Of a stretch of DNA of 64,000 nucleotides, positions 55,488 through 64,000 are shown piece after piece; position 1 is the first letter of the stretch, and each line of letters starts with the position of its first letter. Source of the DNA: an uncultured Bacilli bacterium (lineage in GTDB: Bacteria; Bacillota_I; Bacilli_A; ML615J-28; CAG-313); NCBI GenBank assembly GCA_934098295.1, contig CAKONV010000004.1:1-64000 (forward strand). Direction: 5' to 3'. The notes under the pieces are model-generated. The model had not been told where the DNA came from. It ran no database searches and saw only the letters and a program-made list of their open reading frames with translations. Made by a program: the position numbers and the translations under genes.

Positions 55488-56103
55488 ATGAATAAAAAAT
55501 TTGTTATTTTAAACAATGGCATAAAAATGCCAACTATAAGATATGGTGTTTTTAGAATGACCAATTTAGATGAATGTGAAAAATGCGTTATCAAAGCCAT
55601 TAAATCTGGGTATAGACTTATTGATACCGGCCTATGAAAACGAAACAGCGGTTGGTAATGCTATCAAAAAATGTGGTATTCCACGTGAAGAATTATTTAT
55701 AACATCAAAACTGTGGGTAACCGATACATCTTATGAGAAAGCTAAAGATGGTTTTTATCGTTCCTTAAAAAAATTAGGTTTAGATTATATCGATTTATAT
55801 CTTATACATCAACCCTATAATGATGTATTTGACAATCCTATATTACAAGAAATAACCCTAAAACATCACAAATCTGTTGCTCAAATAGTCATAAGATGGC
55901 TACTCCAAAGAGGAATTGTCCCTGTTATTAAGTCATCTAATCAAGATCGCATTAAGGAAAATATCAATGTATATGACTTTGAACTAAATATCGAAGAAAT
56001 GCTTAAAATAAGTAAACTAGATACAAAAACATCAACATCACAAAGAACCAAAGGGGATGAAGTTGAAAATTTCTTAAAAAATACTACCAATTTTAATGTT
56101 TAA
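55488..56103 (+). pseudogene. Decayed aldo/keto reductase
   Basis: Reading from the ATG at 55488 gives the normal start NNGIKMPTIRYGVF...GYRLIDT, then a frameshift and TGA at about 55633. The other frame continues AYENETAVGNAIKKCG...YIDLYLIHQPYNDVF. There about 100 codons of the barrel are missing and the sequence resumes with DNPILQEITLKHHKSVAQIVIRWL to the normal C-terminus. The NADPH-binding KSSNQDRIKEN remains. A frameshift plus an internal deletion means it is non-functional. Confidence 0.9.
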
Positions 56104-56120
56104 TTAAATATCCACTAAAA

Positions 56121-56155
56121 AAGCAAAAAAAGCCATATTGGCTTTTTTTATTTTT
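56121..56155. terminator. Terminator after argS
   Basis: AAAAAGCC-atatt-GGCTTTTT hairpin between the aldo/keto pseudogene and argS, with A and T runs on both sides. Confidence 0.82.
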
Positions 56156-57818
56156 GTTCCATTTTATCTGGGGCACTAACACCTATCAATTTTAAAGCAT
56201 CTTTTAATACAATTTGAACAGCTTTTAAAACGGTAAGTTTTTCTAGCACTTCTTCTTTATTATCAGTAATAACTTTTTCATCATTATAGAAACTATGAAG
56301 AGCCGATGATAATTCATAAATATAATGTGTCATTTTATGAACCAATCTTTTGGTAGCAACTTCTTCAATAATAGATGGGTATTGCATCAAAAGTAAACTT
56401 AAATCTTTTATCTTATTTAAATCTAAAACGTGGAAAGAAGAAACAGGCATGAATTGGAAACCCATACTTTGCCATCTATCGAAAATTCCAGAGATTCTTG
56501 CATGTGCATATTGAGCATAATATACTGGATTATCTGTAGATTTTTGTTTCATTAACGTTAAATCTAAGTCCATGTGGGTAGATAAAGCTTTATCTACATA
56601 GAAATAACGAAGAGCATCAGTACCAACTTCACTGATTAAATCGGCAAGAGTGATGGCTTTACCACTTCTTTTGCTCATTTTTACTTCTTCACCATTTTCA
56701 ATAACTCTTACCATTTGAAGAATTTCCACATCAATTAGATTACTATTGCCACCAACCATACTAACAGCGGCATGAAGACGATCAATATAGCCATGATGAT
56801 CAGCACCTAATACATCGATTAAGTGATCATATCCACGAGCTAGTTTATTTGCGTGATAAGCGATATCTGGTAAAAGATATGTATAGCTACCATCCGATTT
56901 AACTATAACACGGTCTTTTTCATCATTATATAAAGAGGTCTTTAACCATAAAGCTCCATCTTTTTCATAAGTATATCCTTTTTCTTTTAAAAGTGATAAA
57001 ACTTTTTCAACAGCACCAGTTTCATAAAGTGATGTTTCACTAAACCAAGTATCAAAATGAACATTAAAGCTAGCTAGATCTTGTTTTAAGTTATTCAATA
57101 ATTTTTCTTTTCCAAAATTTCTAAACAATGTTAAATCAAAGTTATTCACATATTTATCTTGATAAACATCTCTAAAACTTTCAGCAACAGTTATAATTTC
57201 TTTGCCATGATAGCCATCTTCTGGTAATTCTAAAGGGTAACCATATAATTCCATATAACGGGCATAAACAGACTTAGCCATATTAGTAATTTGATTTCCA
57301 GCATCATTAACATAATGTTCACGATTTACAATATATCCAGCTTTAGTCATGACATTGGCTAGACTATCGCCATAGGCTGCTCCCCTACCATGGCCAACAT
57401 GTAAATATCCAGTCGGATTAGCTGAAACATATTCTAAACAAATCTTTTGACCATTACCAACGTTAATTTTTCCGTAATCATCTTTTTTGTCATTGATGAT
57501 TTGAATAATGGCTGTTATTTTATTTAAATCTAAGGTAAGATTTATAAAACCAGGAGCAGCCGCTGTTGCGGATGAAATTCCCATTTTATCATAAGAAAGG
57601 TTAGAAATTATTTCATTCGCAATAATCATTGGAGCTTTATGAGCAACTTTTGCAAGTCTCATAGCAACATTAGTTGCATAATCACCAAATTTTTTATCCT
57701 TTGGATTTTCTAACACAATGCTTTCACTAGATGGAATAATATTGTTATCAAGATATCCAAGTTTTTCAATGCTATTATATATTTCTTCCCTAATGTTTTT
57801 TAACATTACATCAAGCAT
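56148..57818 (-). CDS. argS: Arginyl-tRNA synthetase
   Basis: Class I synthetase of 556 residues: HIGH motif NPTGYLHVGHGRGAAYGD, VKMSKRSGK in the KMSKS position, and a C-terminal DALR anticodon-binding domain (MLKAV-like VLKAVQIVLKDALKLIG). It follows metK by 9 bases. Confidence 0.97.
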   Translation of the reverse strand: MLDVMLKNIREEIYNSIEKLGYLDNNIIPSSESIVLENPKDKKFGDYATNVAMRLAKVAHKAPMIIANEIISNLSYDKMGISSATAAAPGFINLTLDLNKITAIIQIINDKKDDYGKINVGNGQKICLEYVSANPTGYLHVGHGRGAAYGDSLANVMTKAGYIVNREHYVNDAGNQITNMAKSVYARYMELYGYPLELPEDGYHGKEIITVAESFRDVYQDKYVNNFDLTLFRNFGKEKLLNNLKQDLASFNVHFDTWFSETSLYETGAVEKVLSLLKEKGYTYEKDGALWLKTSLYNDEKDRVIVKSDGSYTYLLPDIAYHANKLARGYDHLIDVLGADHHGYIDRLHAAVSMVGGNSNLIDVEILQMVRVIENGEEVKMSKRSGKAITLADLISEVGTDALRYFYVDKALSTHMDLDLTLMKQKSTDNPVYYAQYAHARISGIFDRWQSMGFQFMPVSSFHVLDLNKIKDLSLLLMQYPSIIEEVATKRLVHKMTHYIYELSSALHSFYNDEKVITDNKEEVLEKLTVLKAVQIVLKDALKLIGVSAPDKMEQK

Positions 57819-57827
57819 AATTATCTC

Positions 57828-58985
57828 CTAATTTAAATATTTCTTTAATTCTTCTACCTTATCAGTTTTTTCCCAAGTAAAGTCTTCGTCATTTCTACCA
57901 AAATGACCGTAATTGGAAGTTTTTTGATAGATTGGTCTTCGAAGTTTTAAATCTCTTATGATTCCTTTTGGTGTTAAATCAAAAGTTTTATGAACAATGT
58001 CAATTAATTCTTTTTCACTATATTTAGAAGTACCAAAAGTATCTATGCAAATACTAGTAGGTTCAGCAATTCCAATAGCGTATGATAATTGAATTTGAAG
58101 TTTAGTAGCAAATCCTGCAGCGACAAGGTTTTTAGCAACATATCTTGCAGCATAGCTAGCACTACGGTCAACCTTAGTAGGATCTTTTCCCGAGAATGAA
58201 CCACCACCATGAGGGGCATATCCACCATAAGTATCGACAATTATCTTTCTACCTGTAAGTCCTGTATCACCTTTAGGTCCACCAATAACAAATCTACCCG
58301 TAGGATTAACATAAATTTTAGTATTTTCATCTAATAATGATGATGGAATAATTTTATCAATTACTTCTTTTATCATTAAATCTCTTAAATATTCTTGACT
58401 CACTTCTTCATCATGTTGTGTAGATATTACAATTGTATCTATACGAAGTGGGTTTGCATTTTCGTCATATTCAACAGATACTTGAGTCTTTCCATCAGGA
58501 CGTAGTTCTTTATGTCCTTCTACTTTTCTTAAGTCAGCTAATCTTTTAGCTAATTTATGAGCAAGCATGATTGGTAATGGCATAAGCTCTTCAGTTTCTG
58601 TACAAGCATATCCAAACATCAAGCCTTGGTCACCAGCACCATCACCATCTTTTACGCCCATAGCAATATCTGGAGATTGAGAATCAAGACAAACCATAAC
58701 TGCTAAATTATCAGCATCAAAGCCAATTTTACCGCGGTTATAACCAATTTCTTTTACGGTTTTACGAACAATTTTTTGAATATCAGCATATCCAGTTGTG
58801 GAAATTTCACCCATAACCATTACTAAACCAGTTGTGGCACAAACTTCGCAAGCAACGTGAGCATAAGGATCTTGTGATAAAATATCATCAAGAATAGCAT
58901 CAGCAATTTGATCACATACCTTATCAGGATGACCTTCAGTTACTGATTCTGATGTAAAAATTCTTTTTTCTCTAGTAGTATTCAT
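57828..58985 (-). CDS. metK: S-adenosylmethionine synthetase
   Basis: Makes SAM from methionine and ATP. The 385-residue protein starts at the ATG at 58985 behind CGAGGAAAA; an upstream in-frame start at 59033 runs through that site. It has GHPDKVCDQIADAILD, GAGDQGLMFGYA and GGGSFSGKDPTKVDRSA. No SAM riboswitch is visible in the short gap to the previous gene. Confidence 0.97.
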   Translation of the reverse strand: MNTTREKRIFTSESVTEGHPDKVCDQIADAILDDILSQDPYAHVACEVCATTGLVMVMGEISTTGYADIQKIVRKTVKEIGYNRGKIGFDADNLAVMVCLDSQSPDIAMGVKDGDGAGDQGLMFGYACTETEELMPLPIMLAHKLAKRLADLRKVEGHKELRPDGKTQVSVEYDENANPLRIDTIVISTQHDEEVSQEYLRDLMIKEVIDKIIPSSLLDENTKIYVNPTGRFVIGGPKGDTGLTGRKIIVDTYGGYAPHGGGSFSGKDPTKVDRSASYAARYVAKNLVAAGFATKLQIQLSYAIGIAEPTSICIDTFGTSKYSEKELIDIVHKTFDLTPKGIIRDLKLRRPIYQKTSNYGHFGRNDEDFTWEKTDKVEELKKYLN

Positions 58986-59034
58986 TTTATTTTCCTCGAA
59001 ATTCATTATTTTAATCTTTGTATATTTTACCATA

Positions 59035-59748
59035 TTATTGGTATTTTTGCAAGTTAAAAGTTTCCCATCGTTCTTTACTAGGAAAGTTAGTAAATGTAAG
59101 TTGTTCTTTGGTTACGGGATGAAGAAACGCAAGATAGTAAGCATGTAAATAATATGGTGCTTCAAATTTAGATCCATATAGGGTATCACCTACCAGCGGA
59201 TGTTTATAATTGGACATTTGAACGCGAATTTGATGATGCCTTCCCGTATGAAGAGTTACCTCGATTAAACTTGTGTTGTTTACATATGCAAGTTTTTTAA
59301 AATCAAGAATTGCTAGTTTTCCTTTATGCTCATCTACCACAAATGATTTAACAATTTTTTCATCTTTATAAAGGTAATTAGTTAGTCTTTTTTCATCTTC
59401 AACATTGCCTTCAACAATTGCCAAATATTTTTTTACAATACTATGTGAACTAATTTGTTCACTTAATCTTTTAGCAGCTTTAGAAGTTTTTGCGAAAACC
59501 ATAATTCCTGAGGTATTACGATCAAGTCGATGAACAAGTCCTAAATAAACATTTCCTTCTTTTTTATATTTAATTTTTAAATAATTTTTAATAATGTTAA
59601 CCATATCTGGCTCTTTTGTGCGATCTTCTTGACTAAGAATACCCGTAGGTTTTATAACTACTATAATATGATTATCTTCATATAATATATTTGAATTGTT
59701 TAACGTACCTATACTCATAAATTTACTACTTACATTTCCTATATGCAT
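59035..59748 (-). CDS. RluA-family pseudouridine synthase, short form
   Basis: The 237-residue protein has ILYEDNHIIVVIKPTGILSQ, the catalytic HRLDRNTSGIMVFAK and TGRHHQIRVQMSNY. It lacks an S4 domain, unlike the paralogue at 10076-10957. The start is uncertain: the ATG at 59748 has no good ribosome site and the in-frame ATG at 59718 only a distant AGGA. It heads the run with metK and argS. Confidence 0.88.
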   Translation of the reverse strand: MHIGNVSSKFMSIGTLNNSNILYEDNHIIVVIKPTGILSQEDRTKEPDMVNIIKNYLKIKYKKEGNVYLGLVHRLDRNTSGIMVFAKTSKAAKRLSEQISSHSIVKKYLAIVEGNVEDEKRLTNYLYKDEKIVKSFVVDEHKGKLAILDFKKLAYVNNTSLIEVTLHTGRHHQIRVQMSNYKHPLVGDTLYGSKFEAPYYLHAYYLAFLHPVTKEQLTFTNFPSKERWETFNLQKYQ

Positions 59749-59840
59749 TTATTATACATTAAACATTAAAATAATTCAACAATTAGGTATTAATATATTT
59801 TTTTAATTTTTTATTATCTATTTTTTCCTATTCATTTTAT

Positions 59841-59869
59841 TTGAAACTTCCAAATTATTTTGATATAAT
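59841..59869 (+). promoter_or_regulatory. Promoter of the 59920 DNA-binding gene
   Basis: -35 TTGAAA (59841-59846), a 17-base spacer and -10 TATAAT (59864-59869). Confidence 0.82.
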
Positions 59870-59919
59870 AAAAGAAATATCAAAATTTTAAAATTCGCTA
59901 AAAAGGAGCATTATCATAT

Positions 59920-60525
59920 ATGGCTACACTATTAAATGATGCAGTAAATATTAATGAATTTACGTTAGATGAAAAGCCTAAAAAGCTTTCTAAAAACGAA
60001 AAAAAGAAATTAAAAATTATAACAAAATTAATTGAAGGAGAAATCAATGGTACCCAAGCTGCTGAAAAGCTTGGTATTACAACTAGACAAGTAAGAAATT
60101 TAAAGCGACAAGTTTTAAACGAAGGTAGAGATGGTGTTATTCATAAAAATAAAAATTACAAGCCTTATAATACTTATGATGAAGAAATATCTGTTTTTAT
60201 TTGTAAAACTTATCGTAAAAATTTCCGTGGAACTAACTTCAGCGAATTTGCCCGTCTAATGCAAGAAGATTATGGTGTTCAGGCTTCAAGAAGTACAATC
60301 TATAACTTCTTACGCCGCGGTCATATTCGTTCACCACAAAGAAAAGCTAAAAAGAAAAGAATTATTTCTTACGATGCTGAAGGAAACAAAATTATTCAAG
60401 AAGTTCGTGTATACGATCGTAAAACTACAAATAACCCTACTGGTCGTAAAATTATTACTGGTACTACTATTAAACCAGCTAGTAAGCCACGTGCAAGTAA
60501 AACTACTAAAAAGACTCTAAAGTAA
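59920..60525 (+). CDS. Stand-alone transposase-type helix-turn-helix protein
   Basis: The 201-residue protein matches only the DNA-binding half of ISNCY/IS1202-group transposases: LSKNEKKKLKIITKLIEGEINGTQAAEKLGITTRQVRNLK, read as KLIEGEINGTQAAEKLGI and TTRQVRNLKRQ, then GVIHKNKNYKP, NFSEFARLMQEDYGVQASRST and IYNFLRRGHIRSPQRKAKK. The DDE catalytic domain is absent. A new lysine- and threonine-rich tail (about 150-201) replaces it. It has its own promoter, start, ribosome site and terminator, so it looks like a kept gene, perhaps a DNA-binding regulator or nucleoid protein. Confidence 0.75.
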   Translation: MATLLNDAVNINEFTLDEKPKKLSKNEKKKLKIITKLIEGEINGTQAAEKLGITTRQVRNLKRQVLNEGRDGVIHKNKNYKPYNTYDEEISVFICKTYRKNFRGTNFSEFARLMQEDYGVQASRSTIYNFLRRGHIRSPQRKAKKKRIISYDAEGNKIIQEVRVYDRKTTNNPTGRKIITGTTIKPASKPRASKTTKKTLK

Positions 60526-60540
60526 TTTAGAGTTTTTTTA
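60514..60540 (+). terminator. Hairpin terminator overlapping the stop codon of the 59920 gene
   Basis: ACTCTAAA (60514-60521), loop GTAA containing part of the stop, TTTAGAGT (60526-60533), then a T tract. The ispG ribosome site begins about 8 bases later. Confidence 0.85.
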
Positions 60541-60554
60541 AAAAAGGATATCTT

Positions 60555-61595
60555 ATGCAAAATACAAAAATAATTAAAATCGGTAATGTAAAAATCGGTG
60601 GTACCTATCCTATAGCCATCCAATCAATGACTAACACTAAAACCAAAGATATTTTAGCCACCGTAAATCAAATAAATAAATTAACTGCAATTGGCTGTCA
60701 AATTGTACGCGTTGCTGTTGTTGATATGGATGATGCACTTGCCATCAAAGAAATAAAGAAACAAATTAAAATACCTCTTGTTGCCGATATTCATTTCGAT
60801 TATCGCCTAGCAATTGCTAGTATTGAAGCAGGAGCAGATAAAATTAGAATCAATCCTGGCAACATTGGTGACAAAGAAAGAATTAAAGCAGTTGTAGATA
60901 AAGCTAAAGAATATGATATACCTATTCGTATTGGTATTAATAGTGGATCATTAGAAAAACATCTTTTAGAAAAATATGGTGGCGTAACCGCCGAAGCACT
61001 TCTTGAAAGTATGATTAATCATGTCAAGTTAATCGAAGAAATGAATTTTTCCAATCTTGTTTTAAGCATTAAAGCTACTTCTCTTGAAACAACAATTAAA
61101 ACCAATCAACTTTTAAAAAAGCATTTTAATTACCCACTACATATTGGTTTAACCGAATCGGGAACAGTAAAATCAGGAACCATTCGTAGCAGTTATGTAC
61201 TAGGTTCACTTATATCGCTTGGAATTGGTGATACAATTAGAGTATCTCTTAACGGTGATCCTTTAAATGAAATTCCCGTTGCTAAAGAAATATTATCCAT
61301 GTTTAATTTATATGATAAACCTACTTTAATTTGTTGTCCTACTTGTGGTAGAACTTCTTATAATATGGTTTCAATCGTTAATGAAATCGAATCTTATCTT
61401 AATACTTCTCACAAAAAAATAAAAATTGCCATTATGGGATGTATCGTTAATGGCCCTGGCGAAGCAAGAGAAGCCGATTTAGGTGTTGCTGGTGGAAATA
61501 AAGAAGCAGTAATTTTTAAAAAGGGACAAATTATCAAGAAAATTAAAGAAGAAAATATTGTTGAAGAATTAAAAAATGAAATTGATTCTTTATAA
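60555..61595 (+). CDS. ispG: 4-hydroxy-3-methylbut-2-enyl-diphosphate synthase
   Basis: Iron-sulfur enzyme of the non-mevalonate (MEP) isoprenoid pathway, 346 residues. The [4Fe-4S] cysteines are in CCPTCGRTSYN and MGCIVNGPGEARE. The N-terminal barrel shows IAIQSMTNTKT and VADIHFDYRLA. The start has AAAAGGA upstream. The only visible upstream promoter is that of the preceding gene, beyond a terminator. Confidence 0.97.
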   Translation: MQNTKIIKIGNVKIGGTYPIAIQSMTNTKTKDILATVNQINKLTAIGCQIVRVAVVDMDDALAIKEIKKQIKIPLVADIHFDYRLAIASIEAGADKIRINPGNIGDKERIKAVVDKAKEYDIPIRIGINSGSLEKHLLEKYGGVTAEALLESMINHVKLIEEMNFSNLVLSIKATSLETTIKTNQLLKKHFNYPLHIGLTESGTVKSGTIRSSYVLGSLISLGIGDTIRVSLNGDPLNEIPVAKEILSMFNLYDKPTLICCPTCGRTSYNMVSIVNEIESYLNTSHKKIKIAIMGCIVNGPGEAREADLGVAGGNKEAVIFKKGQIIKKIKEENIVEELKNEIDSL

Positions 61596-61637
61596 AAAAA
61601 TATCTTAAGCTATTATTTAGCTTAAGATATTTTTTAT
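61594..61637. terminator. Bidirectional terminator of ispG and nfo
   Basis: AAAATATCTTAAGC / GCTTAAGATATTTT around a 9-base loop between convergent genes. Confidence 0.9.
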
Positions 61638-62542
61638 TCATAGTGTTTAATTACATCTTCTTTTAAATGAGGATTAAAAACACCTTTTTTTATCATTTCA
61701 ATTTCTTCATAATAAGGAGGATAAGTTTCTTTAGCTACTAAAGACGCAACATATGGGGTTTCTAAAATCTTAGGAATTGATTTGAATCTTTCATCATTAA
61801 TTACTTTCATTAATGTATCAAAACCAATTGTACCAAAGCCAAAGTTTTCATGACGGTCCTTGTGACTACCTAAGATATTTTTAGAATCATTAATATGGAA
61901 AACTTTTAAATATTTTAAGCCAACAATTTCATCAAATTTCTTAAAAACATCTTCATAATTGTTCACCAAATCATATCCAGCATCGTTTACATGACAAGTA
62001 TCAAAGCATACCGCAATACGATTTTTATCATTTACTAGAGAAATGATATCTCGTAATTCTTCAAAATTGCGGCCCATTTCATTTCCTTTGCCAGCCATTG
62101 TTTCTATTGCAATTACGCTTTTTAATCCTTTAGTGTTATCTAAAATTTTATTTATACCCTTAGCGATGAAACCAATTGCTTCTTCCGTACTACAATCAGT
62201 GTGTGATCCAGGATGAAGCACTAAATACTTACAACCAATATCAGAAACACCTTTTAATTCTTGAGATAAAAAGTTAACGGCAAATTGAAATTTATCGTTA
62301 TCCTTTCTAGCTAAGTTTACGATGTAAGGAGCATGAACAATAATGTCTTCTAACTCAATATTAGCCTCTTTAGCAACTTCGGCCATAAGTGAAGCGTTCA
62401 TTTGTGATAATGGTTTTCTTATCGTGTTTTGAGGAGCTCCTAAATAAACCATAAAACAATTTGCATGATAACTTAAGGCTTCTTCAATACTACCTAAAAG
62501 CATTTTATCGCCATTATTTCTTACATGACTACCTATTTTCAT
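61634..62542 (-). CDS. nfo: Endonuclease IV
   Basis: Zinc AP endonuclease of base excision repair. The 302-residue protein starts at the ATG at 62542 behind GAGAGGA; a longer in-frame start at 62620 lies deep in the helicase gene. The metal motifs are HPGSHTD, ETMAGKGNE, CFDTCHVNDAGYD and KVFHINDSK...GSHKDRHENFGFG. It overlaps the helicase gene by 14 bases; the pair matches cshB-nfo of Bacillus. Confidence 0.96.
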   Translation of the reverse strand: MKIGSHVRNNGDKMLLGSIEEALSYHANCFMVYLGAPQNTIRKPLSQMNASLMAEVAKEANIELEDIIVHAPYIVNLARKDNDKFQFAVNFLSQELKGVSDIGCKYLVLHPGSHTDCSTEEAIGFIAKGINKILDNTKGLKSVIAIETMAGKGNEMGRNFEELRDIISLVNDKNRIAVCFDTCHVNDAGYDLVNNYEDVFKKFDEIVGLKYLKVFHINDSKNILGSHKDRHENFGFGTIGFDTLMKVINDERFKSIPKILETPYVASLVAKETYPPYYEEIEMIKKGVFNPHLKEDVIKHYE

Positions 62543-63875
62543 TATAGCGTTCCTCTCTTGCTTTCTTTCGATAAATTTCTTCGATATGTTCTCTTTTAGC
62601 TTTACGAATTCTTCGATCAATTTCTTCTTTTCTTTTTTTCTTATAGCCAGGTTTTACCTTTTTAGGCATTTTAACTTCCATATGTATTTTAGTTTCAATG
62701 TCTTTTTTAAAGCTATGCGTTGGTTTCTTTTCTAATTTAGTTTCCACTAAACTATTATTAGAAATTTTCATAAACTTAACAATTAAGCCACGTTTTCTTA
62801 ATTCTTTAACGTAAGAATCATCTTCATAGGCATATAAGCTAATAGCTATACCTTTAGTATTATTTCTAGCTGTTCTTCCTGTTCTATGAATATAGAATTC
62901 AATGTCCTTCGGTAAATCAAAATTTATAACATGGCTTACCCCTAAAATATCGATACCACGAGCCGCAATATCCGAAGATATAACATAATGAAATTCCAAA
63001 TCATTAATTCTTCTAAGCATTTGTTTACGCTCTCTATCCTCTAAACCACCATGAATCTTGCCAACTTTATAACCGTTTTGAGCTAAAAACATCGCCAATT
63101 CTTCAACTTTTTCTTTAGTATTGACAAAAATTAAAGCTAAATAAGGATTGATTATTTTTAACAAATCAAGTAATACTACCTCTTTTTGTTTAGCTTTACA
63201 TTGAAGCATAATATGTTCAATATTGGGAGTTGTTAAAGTCTTTTCCTCTAAAACAATACTATCAACATTTTGTAAATATTTATTTAAAAATACTCTTAAG
63301 CCCTTAGGAATTGTTGCGGAAAAAATTAAAAACTGAGGATTATTTTGGATTTTACCAATGATGTGGTCAACTTCCATAATCTCTTCTTCTTCGAATATCA
63401 TATCAGCTTCATCAATTACTACACAAGAAGCATTGTGAATTTTTAAAATATTTTTTTCTACAACTAAATCATGAATTCGACCAATGGTACCTATAATAAT
63501 TTGAGGATTATTTTGTTCAAATTTTTTCAAATCATTATCACGATCAGTTCCCCCAATTACTTTAACTAAATTAATTTTTGTTGGGCAAGCCTCGGCAATG
63601 ATGCTAGCAACATTATATAACTGTTCAGCAAGTTCTCGCGTAGGTGATATTATTACGGTTTGACATGTCTTTTCGTTTTCTTTTAAATTTTGAAATACTG
63701 GCAATAAAAAAGCATGGGTTTTACCAGAACCTGTAGCACTTTCAACAATTAAACTTTCTTTTTTTATGGCTCTTGGGAGTACTTTAGCTTGAACTGGTGT
63801 AGGTGATTTAAAGTTGATTTTTTCCAATGCTTCATTAATATATTGTTTAAAATGATAATCTTTAAAACTACTCAT
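62529..63875 (-). CDS. cshB: DEAD-box RNA helicase, CshB-like
   Basis: ATP-dependent RNA helicase of 448 residues. In order: SATGSGKTHAF (Walker A), SPTRELAEQ, GTIGRIHD, VIDEADMI (DEAD), FSATIP (SAT), SDIAARGIDI and HRTGRTARN. The C-terminal 70 residues are very basic. It is followed by nfo and overlaps the upstream gene end by a few bases. CshB identity rests on the neighbourhood. Confidence 0.88.
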   Translation of the reverse strand: MSSFKDYHFKQYINEALEKINFKSPTPVQAKVLPRAIKKESLIVESATGSGKTHAFLLPVFQNLKENEKTCQTVIISPTRELAEQLYNVASIIAEACPTKINLVKVIGGTDRDNDLKKFEQNNPQIIIGTIGRIHDLVVEKNILKIHNASCVVIDEADMIFEEEEIMEVDHIIGKIQNNPQFLIFSATIPKGLRVFLNKYLQNVDSIVLEEKTLTTPNIEHIMLQCKAKQKEVVLLDLLKIINPYLALIFVNTKEKVEELAMFLAQNGYKVGKIHGGLEDRERKQMLRRINDLEFHYVISSDIAARGIDILGVSHVINFDLPKDIEFYIHRTGRTARNNTKGIAISLYAYEDDSYVKELRKRGLIVKFMKISNNSLVETKLEKKPTHSFKKDIETKIHMEVKMPKKVKPGYKKKRKEEIDRRIRKAKREHIEEIYRKKAREERYNENR

Positions 63876-64000
63876 GTTTTTCTCCTTCTTTTATACCGTA
63901 GATAATTCCATTTTCATATTTAGTAATCTTTAATTTAACAAATTTATTTGTTAAATCATCATTAGATTTAAAATAAATATCTAAATAGTTACTACTATGA
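63868..64000 (-). CDS. C-terminal end of a probable MiaB/MtaB-type methylthiotransferase (partial)
   Basis: Only the last 43 codons lie in the window; the gene continues past 64000. They read NYLDIYFKSNDDLTNKFVKL, then KITKYENGIIYGIKEGEKHE, the TRAM-domain style ending of radical-SAM tRNA methylthiotransferases. Its TAG stop (63868-63870) overlaps the helicase start by 8 bases. Confidence 0.55.
   Translation of the reverse strand, partial: HSSNYLDIYFKSNDDLTNKFVKLKITKYENGIIYGIKEGEKHE

Noticed and set aside
58986..59034. SAM riboswitch before metK
   Set aside because: metK follows the pseudouridine synthase gene almost directly, and the 171-base region before that gene shows no SAM riboswitch core.
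1..64000. CRISPR array, prophage or biosynthetic gene cluster
   Set aside because: No regularly spaced direct repeats, no cas, phage structural or assembly-line genes are visible.

Overview
This is an AT-rich chromosomal segment of a Gram-positive, low-GC member of the Bacillota. The evidence is apt-relA-dtd, ylmE-sepF-ylmH-ileS, the ymfF/ymfH M16 pair, rsmD-coaD with a nearby ylbJ, cshB-nfo-ispG, and CIRCE heat-shock operators. Several genes belong to endospore formation or germination: spoIIIAH, a SpoVB-type flippase, ylbJ, a signal-less CwlC-type amidase, a YetF-type protein and a three-gene ger operon. The lineage looks like Bacilli near Erysipelotrichales or RF39-type gut bacteria; that placement is inference. 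TGA ends at least two genes inside operon overlaps (near 25639 and 46941), so the standard bacterial code applies and not the Mycoplasma code.

Layout. 1-4030: mgsA, a two-component system, and a PII-like gene overlapping a CPA2-type cation/proton antiporter. 4155-10957: a C39-like lipoprotein, tRNA-Cys, htpG between two CIRCE elements, an endonuclease I lipoprotein and an RluA-type pseudouridine synthase. 11009-17733: a reverse-strand run apt, relA, dtd, a degenerate signalling protein, a membrane protein and spoIIIAH. 17865-26705: a flippase, small membrane proteins, then a six-gene reverse run with a flavin reductase, glpK, an SPFH protein, its zinc-ribbon partner and a NadC-like protein that has lost its catalytic motifs. 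27070-30779: udk, amidase, ylbJ, then coaD, rsmD and an HNH-like gene. 30855-38314: lysA, dUTPase, degV, pepT, an IS3-family remnant, pdp, plsC and ssb.

38587-41858: the germinant receptor operon. 41919-45577: a 2-hydroxyacid module of Ldh-type dehydrogenase, malic enzyme and LarA-type racemase. 45656-50547: the M16 pair, deoD, deoC and an unknown gene. 50570-55069: ileS, ylmH, sepF, ylmE. 55255-56103: tRNA-Arg and a decayed aldo/keto reductase. 56148-59748: argS, metK, rluD-like. 59920-64000: a stand-alone transposase-type DNA-binding protein, ispG, nfo, a DEAD-box helicase and the 3' end of a probable MiaB/MtaB-type gene.

Most of the content is housekeeping. The less ordinary parts are the tRNA terminator that doubles as a CIRCE operator before htpG, the antiporter/PII pair, the degenerate GAF/GGDEF/EAL-like gene coupled to relA, the catalytically dead NadC paralogue, the hydroxyacid module with its long palindrome, and the DNA-binding half of a transposase kept as an apparently intact gene upstream of ispG. 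No CRISPR array, prophage or biosynthetic gene cluster is visible.
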